64,000 bases of DNA from Vibrio sonorensis (GTDB lineage Bacteria; Pseudomonadota; Gammaproteobacteria; Enterobacterales; Vibrionaceae). How positions within the stretch are numbered: the first letter of the stretch is position 1; every line of letters starts with the position of its first letter. Both the position numbers and the translations under genes were made by a program. The stretch is from NCBI RefSeq assembly GCF_001854765.1, contig NZ_LJJE01000112.1:124001-188000 (forward strand). Direction: 5' to 3'. This document shows, piece by piece, positions 1 through 9,456 of this stretch. The notes below the pieces were generated by a model. The model was not told the DNA's origin. It saw nothing but the letters and a program-made list of their open reading frames with translations, and searched no databases.

Positions 1-507
1 TTGAAGCGTGTCCAGCCAAAGCAGAGGCAATGAAGATAAACCATAAAATTTAGTTAAATAACGCAGAATGAACGCGGATTCGATTGCCGAGCAATGAGCA
101 ACTAATACGCGGTTACGAGCGGCTCTAAAAAGTTGGTTCATTGCAGATTGAATTGAAATCCCTTTTGCTAACATGTTGGGGGTTATGTGATTGATGACGG
201 CGGTCTCTGGTTTTACCTGCACGTTATCTTTTATGTAGCAGTGATAGCTTGAATTTACTTCTATACATCCTTTGGCAACCACCACCCAACCAATAGATAG
301 TATATTGTCTTGATTGGGATCGAGCCCGGTTGTCTCAATGTCTAATACCAAATATTCGACCTCACTTACTAGTGTGCTGTGAGTTATGTTTGGTAAGGAA
401 ACCAAATGGCCAATTTTAGAGGGTAGAGCTTGCTGTCGATAATAGCGCTTTCTACGTCGAAGCATGCGACTAAGTGGATGAACATAGTTAAATAGCTGGG
501 CAATCAT
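1..507 (-). CDS. DnaQ-like 3'-5' exonuclease (3' end outside window)
   Basis: The 169 residues visible contain the ExoI signature LDIETTG near residue 54 and a VAHCSAIE stretch near residue 138, as in the epsilon-subunit/RNase T (DEDD) exonuclease superfamily, which removes nucleotides from DNA or RNA 3' ends using two metal ions. A basic stretch (RRRKRYYR) near the N-terminus is typical of the subgroup encoded next to DUF294 nucleotidyltransferases. The start ATG overlaps the upstream gene's stop by four bases (ATGA), so the two are probably translationally coupled. The C-terminus is cut by the window edge. Family assignment is firm; the actual substrate is unknown. Confidence 0.85.
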   Translation of the reverse strand, partial: MIAQLFNYVHPLSRMLRRRKRYYRQQALPSKIGHLVSLPNITHSTLVSEVEYLVLDIETTGLDPNQDNILSIGWVVVAKGCIEVNSSYHCYIKDNVQVKPETAVINHITPNMLAKGISIQSAMNQLFRAARNRVLVAHCSAIESAFILRYLTKFYGLSSLPLLWLDTLQ

Positions 508-2369
508 CGATGTGCGAACCTTACTTTTGCTGCTTCTTGTAAATCGGCTATGATTCGAAATGCGTCTTTTAAATGGTTGCGCTCAAAACTACCAAAGTGA
601 TCTGGATTGATGTGATTGTTTGGCTTTTCTCCATTTTTAAGTGCTTCTAACTGGTTTCTGAAGCGAAAAGACAAAATAAACCTATACGCGCCGATAATGT
701 TTTTGAATGCATCTTCACTGATGAGACCGCGTTCAAATGCGTTTTGGAATCTTTCGTCTGTTGAAGACTTATCACTTTCTACAGCTAGGCCGTAAATACG
801 GGCAAGGTCGATGATAAGGTTGATGGCATACCGCTTAATGTTTAGTGACTTTTTATTATCTCCATCTTTTTCCAACACCAAGTTATTAAAAATCCCAAGT
901 GGTGGTTGGGTCGTGACAGCGTCACTAACCAAGCGGCCAAGAAACTCACGACTATTCTTAATATGGTGATGAAGCGAATCTCTTAACGTGTGTTCGTAAT
1001 CGGAATTCCCATAGACTGAGCGTATCTCAAGAAATACGCTAATGTTGAGTAATTTTTCGTATTCTGGGTTAGCGACCCATTTTTTGTAGTACTCCTTCCA
1101 TACAGAAACAGGTTGGCACCACTTTGGTGTTGCAGCCATATACTTGCCTGGGCATTGAGGATAACCACAGGATGTCAAACCATTAGTCACTATCATGGCG
1201 AGATGTTTAAAATAGATTTTGTTACTTTTGCTGTCACTGTCGGCAAAAACAATTGCGCTATCTTGATCTGACAGCATATGGACTTCGTTTCGCGCATGTG
1301 ACCCCGCTACGATCCAAGAGAAATCAACCGGAGGTTGACCGAGTTTATCAATGGCAATTTGGATTAAACGCCTTGTGTAGGCGTCCATAATCATGGTCAT
1401 TACTTTGCCGATCACTTCTGGTGCCACTTTTCCTTCTACAAGTGCTTCGAATATGGCCTGACGTTCATGAGTAAAACTCGCTAATGCTTTTACACTTGTA
1501 GCGTATTTTATCTTTTCGATAAGAAATATTGCTTGAACTCGGTGGTTTTGAACCAGATGGGTTGTGGTTAGAAGTCCTACAACTTTACCCCTGTCGATGA
1601 CGGGTAAATTCCTAACATTGAATTGCATCATGAGAGAGGCGGCGTGGAGTACGAGATCGTTTGGACCAATGGTTTTGGGCGAATGAGTCATCACCTCACT
1701 AATTGGTCGTTCTGGGGATATTCCATTGGCAATGACGCGTTTGGTCATATCACGGTCGGTAATCAACCCAACCAACTTAGTATCGGAATAGATAACGGCG
1801 CAAGAAGAACGATGGACACATCGCATTTCGTAAGCGACGGATTGAATTGATTGCGTAGACTGTACAACGGCCACCCGTCCGCTAGCAACGTCCGATACTC
1901 GTTTGATAAAAATGCCTTTGTCTTTGTTTGACCAAACTACATTTAGCGCTGACTTAAGCCGCACTTGGGCTTGTGACGCAAAGAGCTCCGCGCATTCTGG
2001 GAAAGCCTTAAAAAGCCCTTCTAAAGCCTCAGAAGGCAGTATATAGAGCAAGGTATTCTCAATTGCTATCGCTTTGTATCCCACCTGATTTTGGCTATTT
2101 TTACTTAAAAGGGTGTAGCCAAACGTATCTTCTGGTCCTAGTTTTGCCCTTAATACACCATCTGGTTTCCGCTGCTCCATCGCTCCTGTACGCACGATAT
2201 ACAAGGATTTTTGCTTATCTTCATTACACAAGCAGATCTCTTCACCTTTGCTAAAATAGGAAATCTTTACCTGATTAGCGAGCTCCTTAAGTAGGTCAAT
2301 AGGTATCCGGTCAAAGGGGTCGATTTGGCTGATAAACTGGACAATATTGGGAAGCAATGGATCGTTCAT
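504..2369 (-). CDS. cNMP-binding / CBS-pair / DUF294 nucleotidyltransferase-like signalling protein
   Basis: A 621-residue protein with a cyclic-nucleotide-binding-like domain (about residues 15-135), two CBS motifs (about 155-280, including VGLITDRDMTKR and VVGLLTTTHLV), a GlnD-type nucleotidyltransferase domain with GSHARNEVHMLSDQD near residue 355, and a DUF294 C-terminal helical domain. The GS-x9-DxD pattern keeps the metal-binding aspartates, so catalysis is plausible. It probably senses a nucleotide and modifies a partner protein. The following gene is a DnaQ-like exonuclease with a four-base overlap. In related bacteria this pair often lies next to acetate uptake and activation genes, which would be outside this window. 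The physiological target cannot be read from the sequence. Confidence 0.85.
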   Translation of the reverse strand: MNDPLLPNIVQFISQIDPFDRIPIDLLKELANQVKISYFSKGEEICLCNEDKQKSLYIVRTGAMEQRKPDGVLRAKLGPEDTFGYTLLSKNSQNQVGYKAIAIENTLLYILPSEALEGLFKAFPECAELFASQAQVRLKSALNVVWSNKDKGIFIKRVSDVASGRVAVVQSTQSIQSVAYEMRCVHRSSCAVIYSDTKLVGLITDRDMTKRVIANGISPERPISEVMTHSPKTIGPNDLVLHAASLMMQFNVRNLPVIDRGKVVGLLTTTHLVQNHRVQAIFLIEKIKYATSVKALASFTHERQAIFEALVEGKVAPEVIGKVMTMIMDAYTRRLIQIAIDKLGQPPVDFSWIVAGSHARNEVHMLSDQDSAIVFADSDSKSNKIYFKHLAMIVTNGLTSCGYPQCPGKYMAATPKWCQPVSVWKEYYKKWVANPEYEKLLNISVFLEIRSVYGNSDYEHTLRDSLHHHIKNSREFLGRLVSDAVTTQPPLGIFNNLVLEKDGDNKKSLNIKRYAINLIIDLARIYGLAVESDKSSTDERFQNAFERGLISEDAFKNIIGAYRFILSFRFRNQLEALKNGEKPNNHINPDHFGSFERNHLKDAFRIIADLQEAAKVRFAHR

Positions 2370-2511
2370 AGGGCCACCTGATATAAAATATATTATATAA
2401 TACTACAAATGCACTGGTGGTAGATAGGTGTCTAGTAATTTTCTGTAGGACAATTGGAAAACAAAGCGCTAAGTGTTTATGCACCAGCACTTTGTTTAAA
2501 TGGGGGATGTA

Positions 2512-3225
2512 CTAAGCCGTTAAGCGGTGCTTAGAATCTTGAAGGTGATTGATTGAGGCAGCTCTCGCTTTTTCACTATTACCAGCCATAATAGCATCGT
2601 AAATCTGTCGGTGTTCTTTTATACAGGTGCTGCCTTCTTCCGAAGAATGCGAGATGAAATTTATAAACATAGTGGTAAGAATGTTGCCAAACGGCAGGTA
2701 GAAATCATTGCCTGTCGCGTTAAATATTAGGCTGTGAAATTTGGTATCGACTTCCATCCAGCGGTTTTGGTCAAATTCCGCCGCATCAGATATTTCAACC
2801 ATTTGTTGGAAGGTTTCAGACAGTTCGATTCTTTGTTCGGCAGTAGCGTGTGTCGCCGCAAGGGCGCAAGCTTCGGGTTCTATGGCTCTTCTCAATCCCA
2901 AAAACTGATGGCAGAACTGATCAGTATCAGCCAAACCGTCCATCCATTCTATGAGTTGAGGATCTAAGAAGTTCCAAAAAGCACGATCAACGACTTTTGT
3001 ACCGACCTTAGGGCGTGATTCTAACAATCCTTTTGAGGTAAGGAGTTTAACGGCTTCACGCAGGGCCGTACGGCTAACACCAAACTGCTCACATAGTTCC
3101 ATCTCACCAGGAAGTATGGAACCCTGAGCCAATCTTCCCGACAAGATTCCGCGAGCGATCTCTCTAGCGACTTGTACATGCAGGCTCCTTTTAGAACCCG
3201 AGATAGAACTGAATGCATTACTCAT
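2512..3225 (-). CDS. FadR/GntR-family (FCD) transcriptional regulator, copy 1
   Basis: This 237-residue protein has an N-terminal winged helix (about residues 15-80, with LPGEMELCEQFGVSRTALREAVK) and a C-terminal FCD ligand-binding domain beginning near residue 95. It closely resembles the regulator at 4400-5110, especially in the DNA-binding helix and the FLDPQL-EW segment, so the two are paralogues. FCD regulators commonly answer to sugar acids or other carboxylates and bind sites of the form TnGTnnnACnA. The position at the edge of an alginate/uronate region suggests control of those genes. The ligand is inferred, not seen. Confidence 0.9.
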   Translation of the reverse strand: MSNAFSSISGSKRSLHVQVAREIARGILSGRLAQGSILPGEMELCEQFGVSRTALREAVKLLTSKGLLESRPKVGTKVVDRAFWNFLDPQLIEWMDGLADTDQFCHQFLGLRRAIEPEACALAATHATAEQRIELSETFQQMVEISDAAEFDQNRWMEVDTKFHSLIFNATGNDFYLPFGNILTTMFINFISHSSEEGSTCIKEHRQIYDAIMAGNSEKARAASINHLQDSKHRLTA

Positions 3226-3563
3226 GTTATTGCGACTGCCATATGTATTATTTAAGTCGAACTATAGCACCGTTATAGCTTGCTACCAAGCCAGCTTGTC
3301 TAAAGCTATGCGCGTAATCTCGCTTTATTAATAAATATTAGCAAAGTAATACTGATTCAATGTTTGCTAATTATACATTCCAACAATGCATACATCATAC
3401 AAATTACCCTGATCTATTTGAGGTTAATATGACTTTCTTCACATATGGCAGCGGAAAGCAGCCAAATATCCATAATTTGACGAAATTTGGCTACTGCACG
3501 TTTGAAAATAAATATTCTTATTGTATGATAAATGGGTTCGAAAGTTTTCTGAGGTAAAGTTCA
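3226..3563. promoter_or_regulatory. Intergenic region with FCD-type half sites between fadR copy 1 and the SDR gene
   Basis: This is the divergent control region of the regulator at 2512 and the SDR gene at 3564. TTGTATGATAA at 3521-3531 matches 9 of 11 positions of the TTGTA-N-TACAA sites found elsewhere in the cluster and lies 32 bases before the SDR start. A second half site, TTGTATGATGT on the minus strand, is at 3392-3402. No convincing gene is present. A short reading frame at 3360-3557 has no recognisable features. Operator function is inferred from the shared motif. Confidence 0.4.
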
Positions 3564-4340
3564 ATGTTTAATGATTTAAAAGGCAAGCGAGTACTAATCA
3601 CTGGTTCGACAGCAGGCATGGGTTTGGCAACAGCAAAAGTTTTTGCCAAGTTTGGCGCTAAAGTGGGTTTAAACAGTCATCAGAAAGGTCCTGAAGTCGA
3701 AAGCGCAATTGCCGAGTTAGAAGCGTTGGGAGGGGAGGTTGCATTTTTCCAAGCCAACTTAATGCAAACTGCAGAGTGTGAAAAGTTGGTCGCAGAGTTT
3801 ACCGCTCACTTCGGCGGCATGGATGTGCTGATCAATAATGCTGGTGGTTTAGGTGGTCGAGAAAATTTAGAGAATATAGATGATGAATTTTACGAGCGGG
3901 TGATGAATCTCAATGCTCGATCTGCCTTAATGACCACGAAATTCTCGATTCCGCATCTGAGAGCCTCTGCGCTAGAGTCAGGAGAAACTTCCTGCGTGAT
4001 AAGTACGGGTTCTATCGCGGCCAGAGAGGGCGGTGGTGTTGGTGCTGGTATTTACGCTGCCTCTAAAGCGTGGTTGCACGATATTCACCGCAATTGGGTT
4101 AAAGAGTTCACTAAAGATAACATCCGATTCAATATTGTCTCTCCCGGTACTATTGACACCGCATTTCACGATGGAAAGTCAGACGAGCTGAGAGCGGCCA
4201 TTGCAGGCACCATACCAATGGGACGTTTTGGGCGTATTGAAGAAGTAGCCCCAACGTTTGCATTCTTTGCGTCTCACGCTTGTTCAGGATATGTAACTGG
4301 GCAAATCCTAGACGTTAACGGTGGCCAAATGGCGCCTTAA
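3564..4340 (+). CDS. SDR-family oxidoreductase, possible DEH (uronate) reductase
   Basis: A classical short-chain dehydrogenase of 258 residues. The cofactor motif TGSTAGMG lies at about residues 13-20, NNAGG near 92, a catalytic Ser in STGS near 147 and YAASK near 166. It sits between two paralogous FCD regulators in a region holding PL17 lyases, kdgF, kdgK and eda. The one pathway step otherwise missing is reduction of 4-deoxy-L-erythro-5-hexoseulose uronate (DEH) to KDG. SDR-type DEH reductases are known in other alginate degraders, so that is the most economical role, but specificity cannot be read from the sequence. A GAGGTAAAG ribosome-binding region precedes the ATG. Confidence 0.75.
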   Translation: MFNDLKGKRVLITGSTAGMGLATAKVFAKFGAKVGLNSHQKGPEVESAIAELEALGGEVAFFQANLMQTAECEKLVAEFTAHFGGMDVLINNAGGLGGRENLENIDDEFYERVMNLNARSALMTTKFSIPHLRASALESGETSCVISTGSIAAREGGGVGAGIYAASKAWLHDIHRNWVKEFTKDNIRFNIVSPGTIDTAFHDGKSDELRAAIAGTIPMGRFGRIEEVAPTFAFFASHACSGYVTGQILDVNGGQMAP

Positions 4341-4354
4341 CACGCGATAGTAAA

Positions 4355-4384
4355 CGTAAGGGCCTGAGTTATCTGGCCCTTACG
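4355..4384 (+). other. Perfect intercistronic hairpin between the SDR and FCD regulator genes
   Basis: CGTAAGGGCC at 4355-4364 and its exact complement at 4375-4384 form a 10-bp stem with a 10-base loop, 15 bases after the SDR stop and 15 bases before the regulator start. No T-tract follows, so it looks more like a stability or attenuating element than a classical terminator. Confidence 0.5.
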
Positions 4385-4399
4385 GATCGAGGAGAACGT

Positions 4400-5110
4400 A
4401 TGGTTGCTTTTTCAGTTATCGATGGCGAAGGTAAAAAGATACATGTTCAGGTTGCTAGAAAGTTGGCAAGAGATATCTTGTCTAGTAATCTGCAAGAAGG
4501 TGAAAAACTACCGAGCGAATTAGAGCTCTGTCAGATGTTTGGTATTAGCCGTACCGCACTAAGAGAATCAACAAAGTTGCTTAGTGCTAAGGGGCTGATT
4601 ACTTCAAAACCCAAAGTCGGTACTCGTGTGCGTCAGCGTAGGCACTGGCACTTTCTCGATCCTCAGCTCCTAGAATGGATTCAAGATCTTGAGGACACAA
4701 AACCTTTTCTCGCTCAGTTCTTAGGCTTGAGAAAAGCCATTGAACCTGAAGCTTGTGCTTTGGCAGCATTAAATGCAACTATTGAACAGCGCAAAGAACT
4801 CTCTATTGCTTTTCAAGCGATGACAAAAGCAGCCAATCGATTTGACTATCCCGCTTGGACAACAAACGATCACTTGTTCCACCAAGTTATCTTTCTGTCA
4901 ACTGGCAACCAGTTTTACATTCCATTTGCCAATATTCTCACTACGATTTTTCGCCAATTTATTGATCAATCGGCAGAAGGTGGGCGGTTTTGCATTGAAG
5001 AACACAGAGCCATCTACGACGGTATTATGTCAGGCAATCCGAGACAGGCAAAGCTCGCCTCACAACGGTTATTACATGACAGTAACCAACGGCTTGCGAA
5101 TCAGAGTTGA
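4400..5110 (+). CDS. FadR/GntR-family (FCD) transcriptional regulator, copy 2
   Basis: A 236-residue paralogue of the protein encoded at 2512-3225. It has the same winged helix (LPSELELCQMFGISRTALRES), the FLDPQLLEWI segment and a C-terminal FCD domain with conserved EACALAA and FHQVIF stretches. GGAGAACGT directly precedes the ATG. It lies 60 bases downstream of the SDR gene in the same orientation, so the two may be co-transcribed through the intervening hairpin. Near-identical recognition helices imply that both paralogues bind the same operator class, possibly with different ligands. This is inference from the sequence. Confidence 0.9.
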   Translation: MVAFSVIDGEGKKIHVQVARKLARDILSSNLQEGEKLPSELELCQMFGISRTALRESTKLLSAKGLITSKPKVGTRVRQRRHWHFLDPQLLEWIQDLEDTKPFLAQFLGLRKAIEPEACALAALNATIEQRKELSIAFQAMTKAANRFDYPAWTTNDHLFHQVIFLSTGNQFYIPFANILTTIFRQFIDQSAEGGRFCIEEHRAIYDGIMSGNPRQAKLASQRLLHDSNQRLANQS

Positions 5111-5170
5111 TACTTTTTAAAACATTTCCCAATGTTTTTTACCCAACGATAACGACGTGCTTGGTGCGGT

Positions 5171-6529
5171 ATGTTTAAAAACGCCTACATAAGAAAAAAT
5201 GTTGCCATTGCATGGCCGCTAGCTTTGAACGCGCTTTTGATGCAATCAATGTTGATGATAGATACTTTTTTAGTATCCCCATTAGGCGAGGTTTCATTGG
5301 CAGCTTTGGGGATTTCTTCCACCATTATTGCTTTCTTACTTGGTATTCAAATGGCACTGGCCAACGGCAGCCAGTTGGTGCTTAGTCGCGCCGTAGGCTC
5401 TGGACAAAGCAGCAAATTAGCGAAGGGTTTTTGGTCTGCCTTGGTAATTAATACGTGTTCGGCGTGTATCGGTTGGCTTGTAATTGTATTTGCAAAAGAG
5501 CAGTTGGTTAGTTTATTGACAAGTGAGAAGGTACTGGCTGACGAGATCAACCAATACTTGTCTATTGCAAAATATTTGATCCTTGTAAACGGGCTAACTC
5601 AAGTATTTATCGCTCTGTTTAATGCCCTTGGAAGAACCAAAGTCCCATTTATAGGGTATCTGATTGAGCTACCTGTTAATGCAGCGAGTTCATACTTGCT
5701 TATTCATGGCGCACATACTTTACAAGGGATGGGTGTACAAGGAGCCGCGGTTGGGAGTTTGATTGCGATATGCCTGCGATTTTTATACCTATTTGCTTGC
5801 CTAAAGGAGCAAGGAGAAGGGCGATTGAACGCACCAATTGTCAATGGCGCGTTTATCAACAGCGTAAGATTACACTTTCAGGAAGTGTTTCCAGTAGCGG
5901 TAAACATCACTATTCTCCAGGTTGGGGCAACCATTTACATGTTGCTCTACTCCCAACTCGACATTAATGCTTATGTAGCGATTACGTTAGTAATGCCTTG
6001 GATTCGCTCTGGGACTCAGTTTATCACTGCGTGGGCACACTCTTCAGCGATAAGCATCAGTCAAGCGCTGGGAGCCGGCCAATTAAAATCATTGGAAAAG
6101 GATATCGATGTCAGTATCGACATTTCAGTGTGGCTCTCTATCGCTACGGCTTTGTTTTTTTTGCTTTTGAGTTTGGTGTTACCAGATTTTTACCCTGATT
6201 TAGATAAAGAAACTTATCACGCTCTGACCCTTATCTCGCCGCTTTACATACTATTGCCTATTGTTAGAGGCTACAACACGGTGCACGGCCATGTGTTGCG
6301 AGCGTTGGGCAAAACAAAATCCGTGTTTTTGGTCAACTTTTCAGGGCAATGGGTTATTTCATTGCCTCTGTGTATGCTCGTTGTTTTTTATCTTGAGCTC
6401 TCTTTTTTCTGGGCTTTTGCCGTAATGCCTTTTGAAGAGATAGTAAAAGCGCTGCCTTTTCGCTACCTTGCCCGTAAATCGATACAAGAGTTTAATCAGA
6501 AAAAGGCGAGCGCCTTGATGTATGACTAA
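5171..6529 (+). CDS. MATE-family efflux transporter
   Basis: A 452-residue polytopic membrane protein with about twelve hydrophobic segments and the MATE layout of two homologous halves (NALLMQSMLMIDTFLVSPLGEVSLAALG in the first). MATE proteins export cationic drugs or metabolites in exchange for Na+ or H+. The start at 5171 has only a weak ribosome-binding site. It follows the FCD regulator by 60 bases on the same strand, so it may belong to the uronate regulon, perhaps as a detoxifying exporter. Its stop overlaps the stop of convergent tctA by four bases (CTAA at 6526-6529). Confidence 0.85.
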   Translation: MFKNAYIRKNVAIAWPLALNALLMQSMLMIDTFLVSPLGEVSLAALGISSTIIAFLLGIQMALANGSQLVLSRAVGSGQSSKLAKGFWSALVINTCSACIGWLVIVFAKEQLVSLLTSEKVLADEINQYLSIAKYLILVNGLTQVFIALFNALGRTKVPFIGYLIELPVNAASSYLLIHGAHTLQGMGVQGAAVGSLIAICLRFLYLFACLKEQGEGRLNAPIVNGAFINSVRLHFQEVFPVAVNITILQVGATIYMLLYSQLDINAYVAITLVMPWIRSGTQFITAWAHSSAISISQALGAGQLKSLEKDIDVSIDISVWLSIATALFFLLLSLVLPDFYPDLDKETYHALTLISPLYILLPIVRGYNTVHGHVLRALGKTKSVFLVNFSGQWVISLPLCMLVVFYLELSFFWAFAVMPFEEIVKALPFRYLARKSIQEFNQKKASALMYD

Positions 6530-8013
6530 CTCAATTGTTTGATTTTGCGTTTTATTTTTAAGGTTGAGTAGACGGAAAACACGGTTAACAACAAAAAGGC
6601 AAGCGCTATAGGTCTTTGGTAAATAAACGACCATGAGTTGTCATACATAAGAAGAGCTTTTCTTAGGTTTATTTCAGCCATCGGCCCCAAGATCAGCGCC
6701 AGTAAAATAGGGGAGGTAGGCACATCAAGTCGACTGAGGAGAAACCCAACAATGCCAAAAAATATCGCTACGTAAACGTCAAACATCGAGTTGTTAATGG
6801 CATAAGCACCGATGACGGACAATAAAACAATGATGGGTATTAACACGACTTTGGGCACGTCGATAATTCGACAAAAAAATCGTATGCCTACTAACCCAAC
6901 GATGAGCATAACGATATTGGCGATGAGCATAGAACTGAAGACGCCATAGACAACTTGCGGGTTGTGCTCGAAAAGCAATGGTCCCGGCGTTAAGCCCTGT
7001 ATGGTTAGTGCCCCTAGCAAAACAGCGGCCACGGCATCTCCGGGAACGCCAAGGGTAAGCAGTGGTACAAGTGCACCACCTGTCACACCATTATTGCCAG
7101 CTTCTGCGGCCGCTAACCCTCTTATTGATCCGTTGCCAAACTCTTGCGGGTTTTTGTCCACTCTTTTGGCTTCGTTGTAACAAGCAAATGCTGATACATC
7201 GGCTCCCGCACCGGGAACTGAGCCAATGGTCGTCCCTATTAGCCCACTTTTAATAGCGGTAGGGAGTATGGCTTTGAGTTCTGAACGAGTCAGGCTTTGA
7301 GTCTTCGAAGTCCTATTCATTCGCTCTTTAATACCGGCTAGCAGGCCTTCTGCTTGCATTATGGCCTCAGAGAGAGCAAACAAGCCAATAAGCACGGGAA
7401 TAATATTGACGCCGCTATACAAATCCATGATACCAAAAGTAAATCTAGGGACGCTGCTGATGGGGTCAAGGCCAATAGTAGAAACTAAAAGGCCTATAGT
7501 ACCAGCAAGCAGGCCCTTAATAAGGTTAGTACCGGAAACACTGGCGATAATCGTTAAGCCAAATAGCGCTAACGCAAAATATTCTGGTGCGTTAAATCTC
7601 AGGGCGAAGGTGGCAAGTTGTGGTGCTATTGCAATCAAGACAATAGTACTAAGGAGCCCTCCAGTGAAGGAGGAAATAGCAGAAACGCTCAATGCTTTGG
7701 CCGCTTGTCCATTGCTAGCCAGAAAGTAACCGTCTAGTACGCTTGCCGCGGAAGCTGGAGTCCCCGGCGTTTTTAGGAGTATCGCAGCGATGGAACCTCC
7801 GTAGATCCCACCTATGTAAACACCAATCAACATAACTAAAGCGGGCGTGGAATCCATCGAGAAAGTAAAAGGCAATAAAATCGCGACTCCCATTGTTGCG
7901 GTAAGCCCGGGAAGTGCGCCTAAAATGATTCCACCAGTCACTCCAAAAAGCAGGACAGGAAAGACCGCTGGACTCAAAGCGGTTAAAAGCCCTTGATATA
8001 AGTGGTCTAACAT
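6526..8013 (-). CDS. tctA: Tripartite tricarboxylate transporter large permease TctA
   Basis: A large membrane protein of the TctA family: many hydrophobic helices, an N-terminal GxLPGLTATMG motif and a conserved GSVPGAGADVSAFACYNEAKR loop. With TctB and the periplasmic TctC it imports a carboxylate driven by an ion gradient. An upstream TTG at 8034 is in frame, but the ATG at 8013 is preferred because AAGGA lies seven bases before it. It is last in the tctCBA order. The substrate is unknown; the setting among uronate genes suggests a sugar acid rather than citrate. Confidence 0.92.
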   Translation of the reverse strand: MLDHLYQGLLTALSPAVFPVLLFGVTGGIILGALPGLTATMGVAILLPFTFSMDSTPALVMLIGVYIGGIYGGSIAAILLKTPGTPASAASVLDGYFLASNGQAAKALSVSAISSFTGGLLSTIVLIAIAPQLATFALRFNAPEYFALALFGLTIIASVSGTNLIKGLLAGTIGLLVSTIGLDPISSVPRFTFGIMDLYSGVNIIPVLIGLFALSEAIMQAEGLLAGIKERMNRTSKTQSLTRSELKAILPTAIKSGLIGTTIGSVPGAGADVSAFACYNEAKRVDKNPQEFGNGSIRGLAAAEAGNNGVTGGALVPLLTLGVPGDAVAAVLLGALTIQGLTPGPLLFEHNPQVVYGVFSSMLIANIVMLIVGLVGIRFFCRIIDVPKVVLIPIIVLLSVIGAYAINNSMFDVYVAIFFGIVGFLLSRLDVPTSPILLALILGPMAEINLRKALLMYDNSWSFIYQRPIALAFLLLTVFSVYSTLKIKRKIKQLS

Positions 8014-8026
8014 AGTGTTGTCCTTA

Positions 8027-8463
8027 TTACTCAATGAAGCTTTGTGGTAAAGAAATCAAAAAAATGTCTGAAAAAAGATAGTTAAGGGCAAAGACAAAGA
8101 ACCACGCAAACAAGTAATACCCTAACCGCTTAACTCGTAAACAAAGGAAATACGTTGTAAAGGCGATTAAGCTAGCAATTACATACCCCAACGTATGGAT
8201 AAGCAGCGCGTAGCTGACTATAAAACTGCCGCGAAAGTGCTTATCCGTTGGTTGGTTTTATGGGCTTGTGTGGGTATTTGTTTTTGCGCAATAAGTAAGA
8301 CACACAAGATGATTTGTATAGCTGCAATTATTATGGGAAAAAAAGCAGCATCGACACTGGCGTCTTGTTGAAACCTAGCGACCGGAAACGAGGAAGTGAG
8401 GTAGATGACAATACCGCTTAATGCGATCATTAGGGTTGGGAACAAAAGATGTCGCTGTTTCAT
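8027..8463 (-). CDS. tctB: Tripartite tricarboxylate transporter small subunit TctB (apparent frameshift near 8218)
   Basis: The first 81 codons (8463 to about 8221) encode the TctB N-terminus with two hydrophobic helices and end at a premature stop. Adding one T to the TTTT run near 8218-8221 restores a frame that continues through two more helices (LIHTLGYVIASLIAFTTYF, then LFAWFFVFALNYLFSDIFL) and ends in SLPQSFIE at 8027. This gives a usual-length TctB of about 145 residues. The lesion is one missing base in a homopolymer, as in several genes of this window, so a sequence error is more likely than a real pseudogene. Confidence 0.8.
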
Positions 8464-8513
8464 ATTAAACCCCTAGAAAATAAGCGCGCCATTTGACGCA
8501 CTCATATGAATGA

Positions 8514-9440
8514 CTATTGAATCAGTTCGCCAAGCGCTTTGGTGTCTTGTTCGACAAACTTGGTAAATGCGGCTGCGTCCATGTTGTGAATAGTCATAGC
8601 TCCCATTTTCATAAAGCCTTTAAACTCGTCTGTCGCCATTGCGGTATCAAAAGCTTGTCCGAGAATGTTTATGATCTCATCCGGTGTGTCTTTCGGAGCA
8701 CCTATGCCTCGCCATGTACCTGTTACAACGTCCACCCCTTGTTCTTTAAGGGTGGGTACTTCTGGGAAGTAATCGACACGATTTTCAGACATAACGCCCA
8801 ATGCTTTTAGTTGACCCGCTTTAATTTGCGCTATCGCTTCACCGGGTGTGACCATGGTGACTTGAGCGTGCTTTCCAAGTACTGAGGGAATAGCTTCTGA
8901 TGCACCATTGTATGGGATAGCATTTAATTTGATGTTCTGATCTTTCTCTAGGGCCATAAGGTAAAAATTTGGCGCCGCAGTTGAGGCAAATTTTATTGTC
9001 GCCGGATTTTCTTTAGCGGCTTCGATTAAATCGTTAATCGTATTAAACGAACTCTCTTTGTGGACTAATACAACTGCTGGGTCGAGGTTAACCATACGGA
9101 TCAATTTGAAATCACTCGCATCGTGTTGCATCAGTCCCATTTGCGGCAAAGATGCTATTTCACGTGTAACGACAGTCAACGTATAGCCGTCAGGGCGTTG
9201 CTCAGCACCAAAGCTCATTCCAACAGCACCTGCACCACCAGTCCGGTTCATCACCGTTATATTTTGTCCTAAGATTTCTTTGGCTGAATTTGCAAGTGTT
9301 CTACCCACTGCGTCGGTGCCTCCACCAGCGCCAAATGGCACAATAAGACGAATGTTTTTACTCGGGTAGTCTGCAGACGAGGCGGCGGTAGACAGCAAGA
9401 TACCGCATGTAACTAGTATGGCTTTTACTTGTTTTATCAT
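8514..9440 (-). CDS. tctC: Tripartite tricarboxylate transporter periplasmic binding protein TctC
   Basis: A 308-residue extracytoplasmic receptor (Bug/TctC family). It has an N-terminal signal peptide ending near ASSA, then YPSKNIRLIVPFGAGGGTDAVGR, the family's characteristic start. It binds the carboxylate and delivers it to TctAB. It lies between an unrecognised gene upstream (16-base gap) and tctB downstream, all on the minus strand, and is probably expressed from the promoter before 9927. Large paralogue families of this protein bind diverse acids, so the ligand cannot be predicted. Confidence 0.92.
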   Translation of the reverse strand: MIKQVKAILVTCGILLSTAASSADYPSKNIRLIVPFGAGGGTDAVGRTLANSAKEILGQNITVMNRTGGAGAVGMSFGAEQRPDGYTLTVVTREIASLPQMGLMQHDASDFKLIRMVNLDPAVVLVHKESSFNTINDLIEAAKENPATIKFASTAAPNFYLMALEKDQNIKLNAIPYNGASEAIPSVLGKHAQVTMVTPGEAIAQIKAGQLKALGVMSENRVDYFPEVPTLKEQGVDVVTGTWRGIGAPKDTPDEIINILGQAFDTAMATDEFKGFMKMGAMTIHNMDAAAFTKFVEQDTKALGELIQ

Positions 9441-9456
9441 GGTATTACCTTCTGTT

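Noticed and set aside
2395..2408. TTGTA-like sequence upstream of the DUF294 gene
   Set aside because: It matches only 8 of 11 positions of the FCD-type motif and lies in a very AT-rich stretch, so chance is the better explanation.
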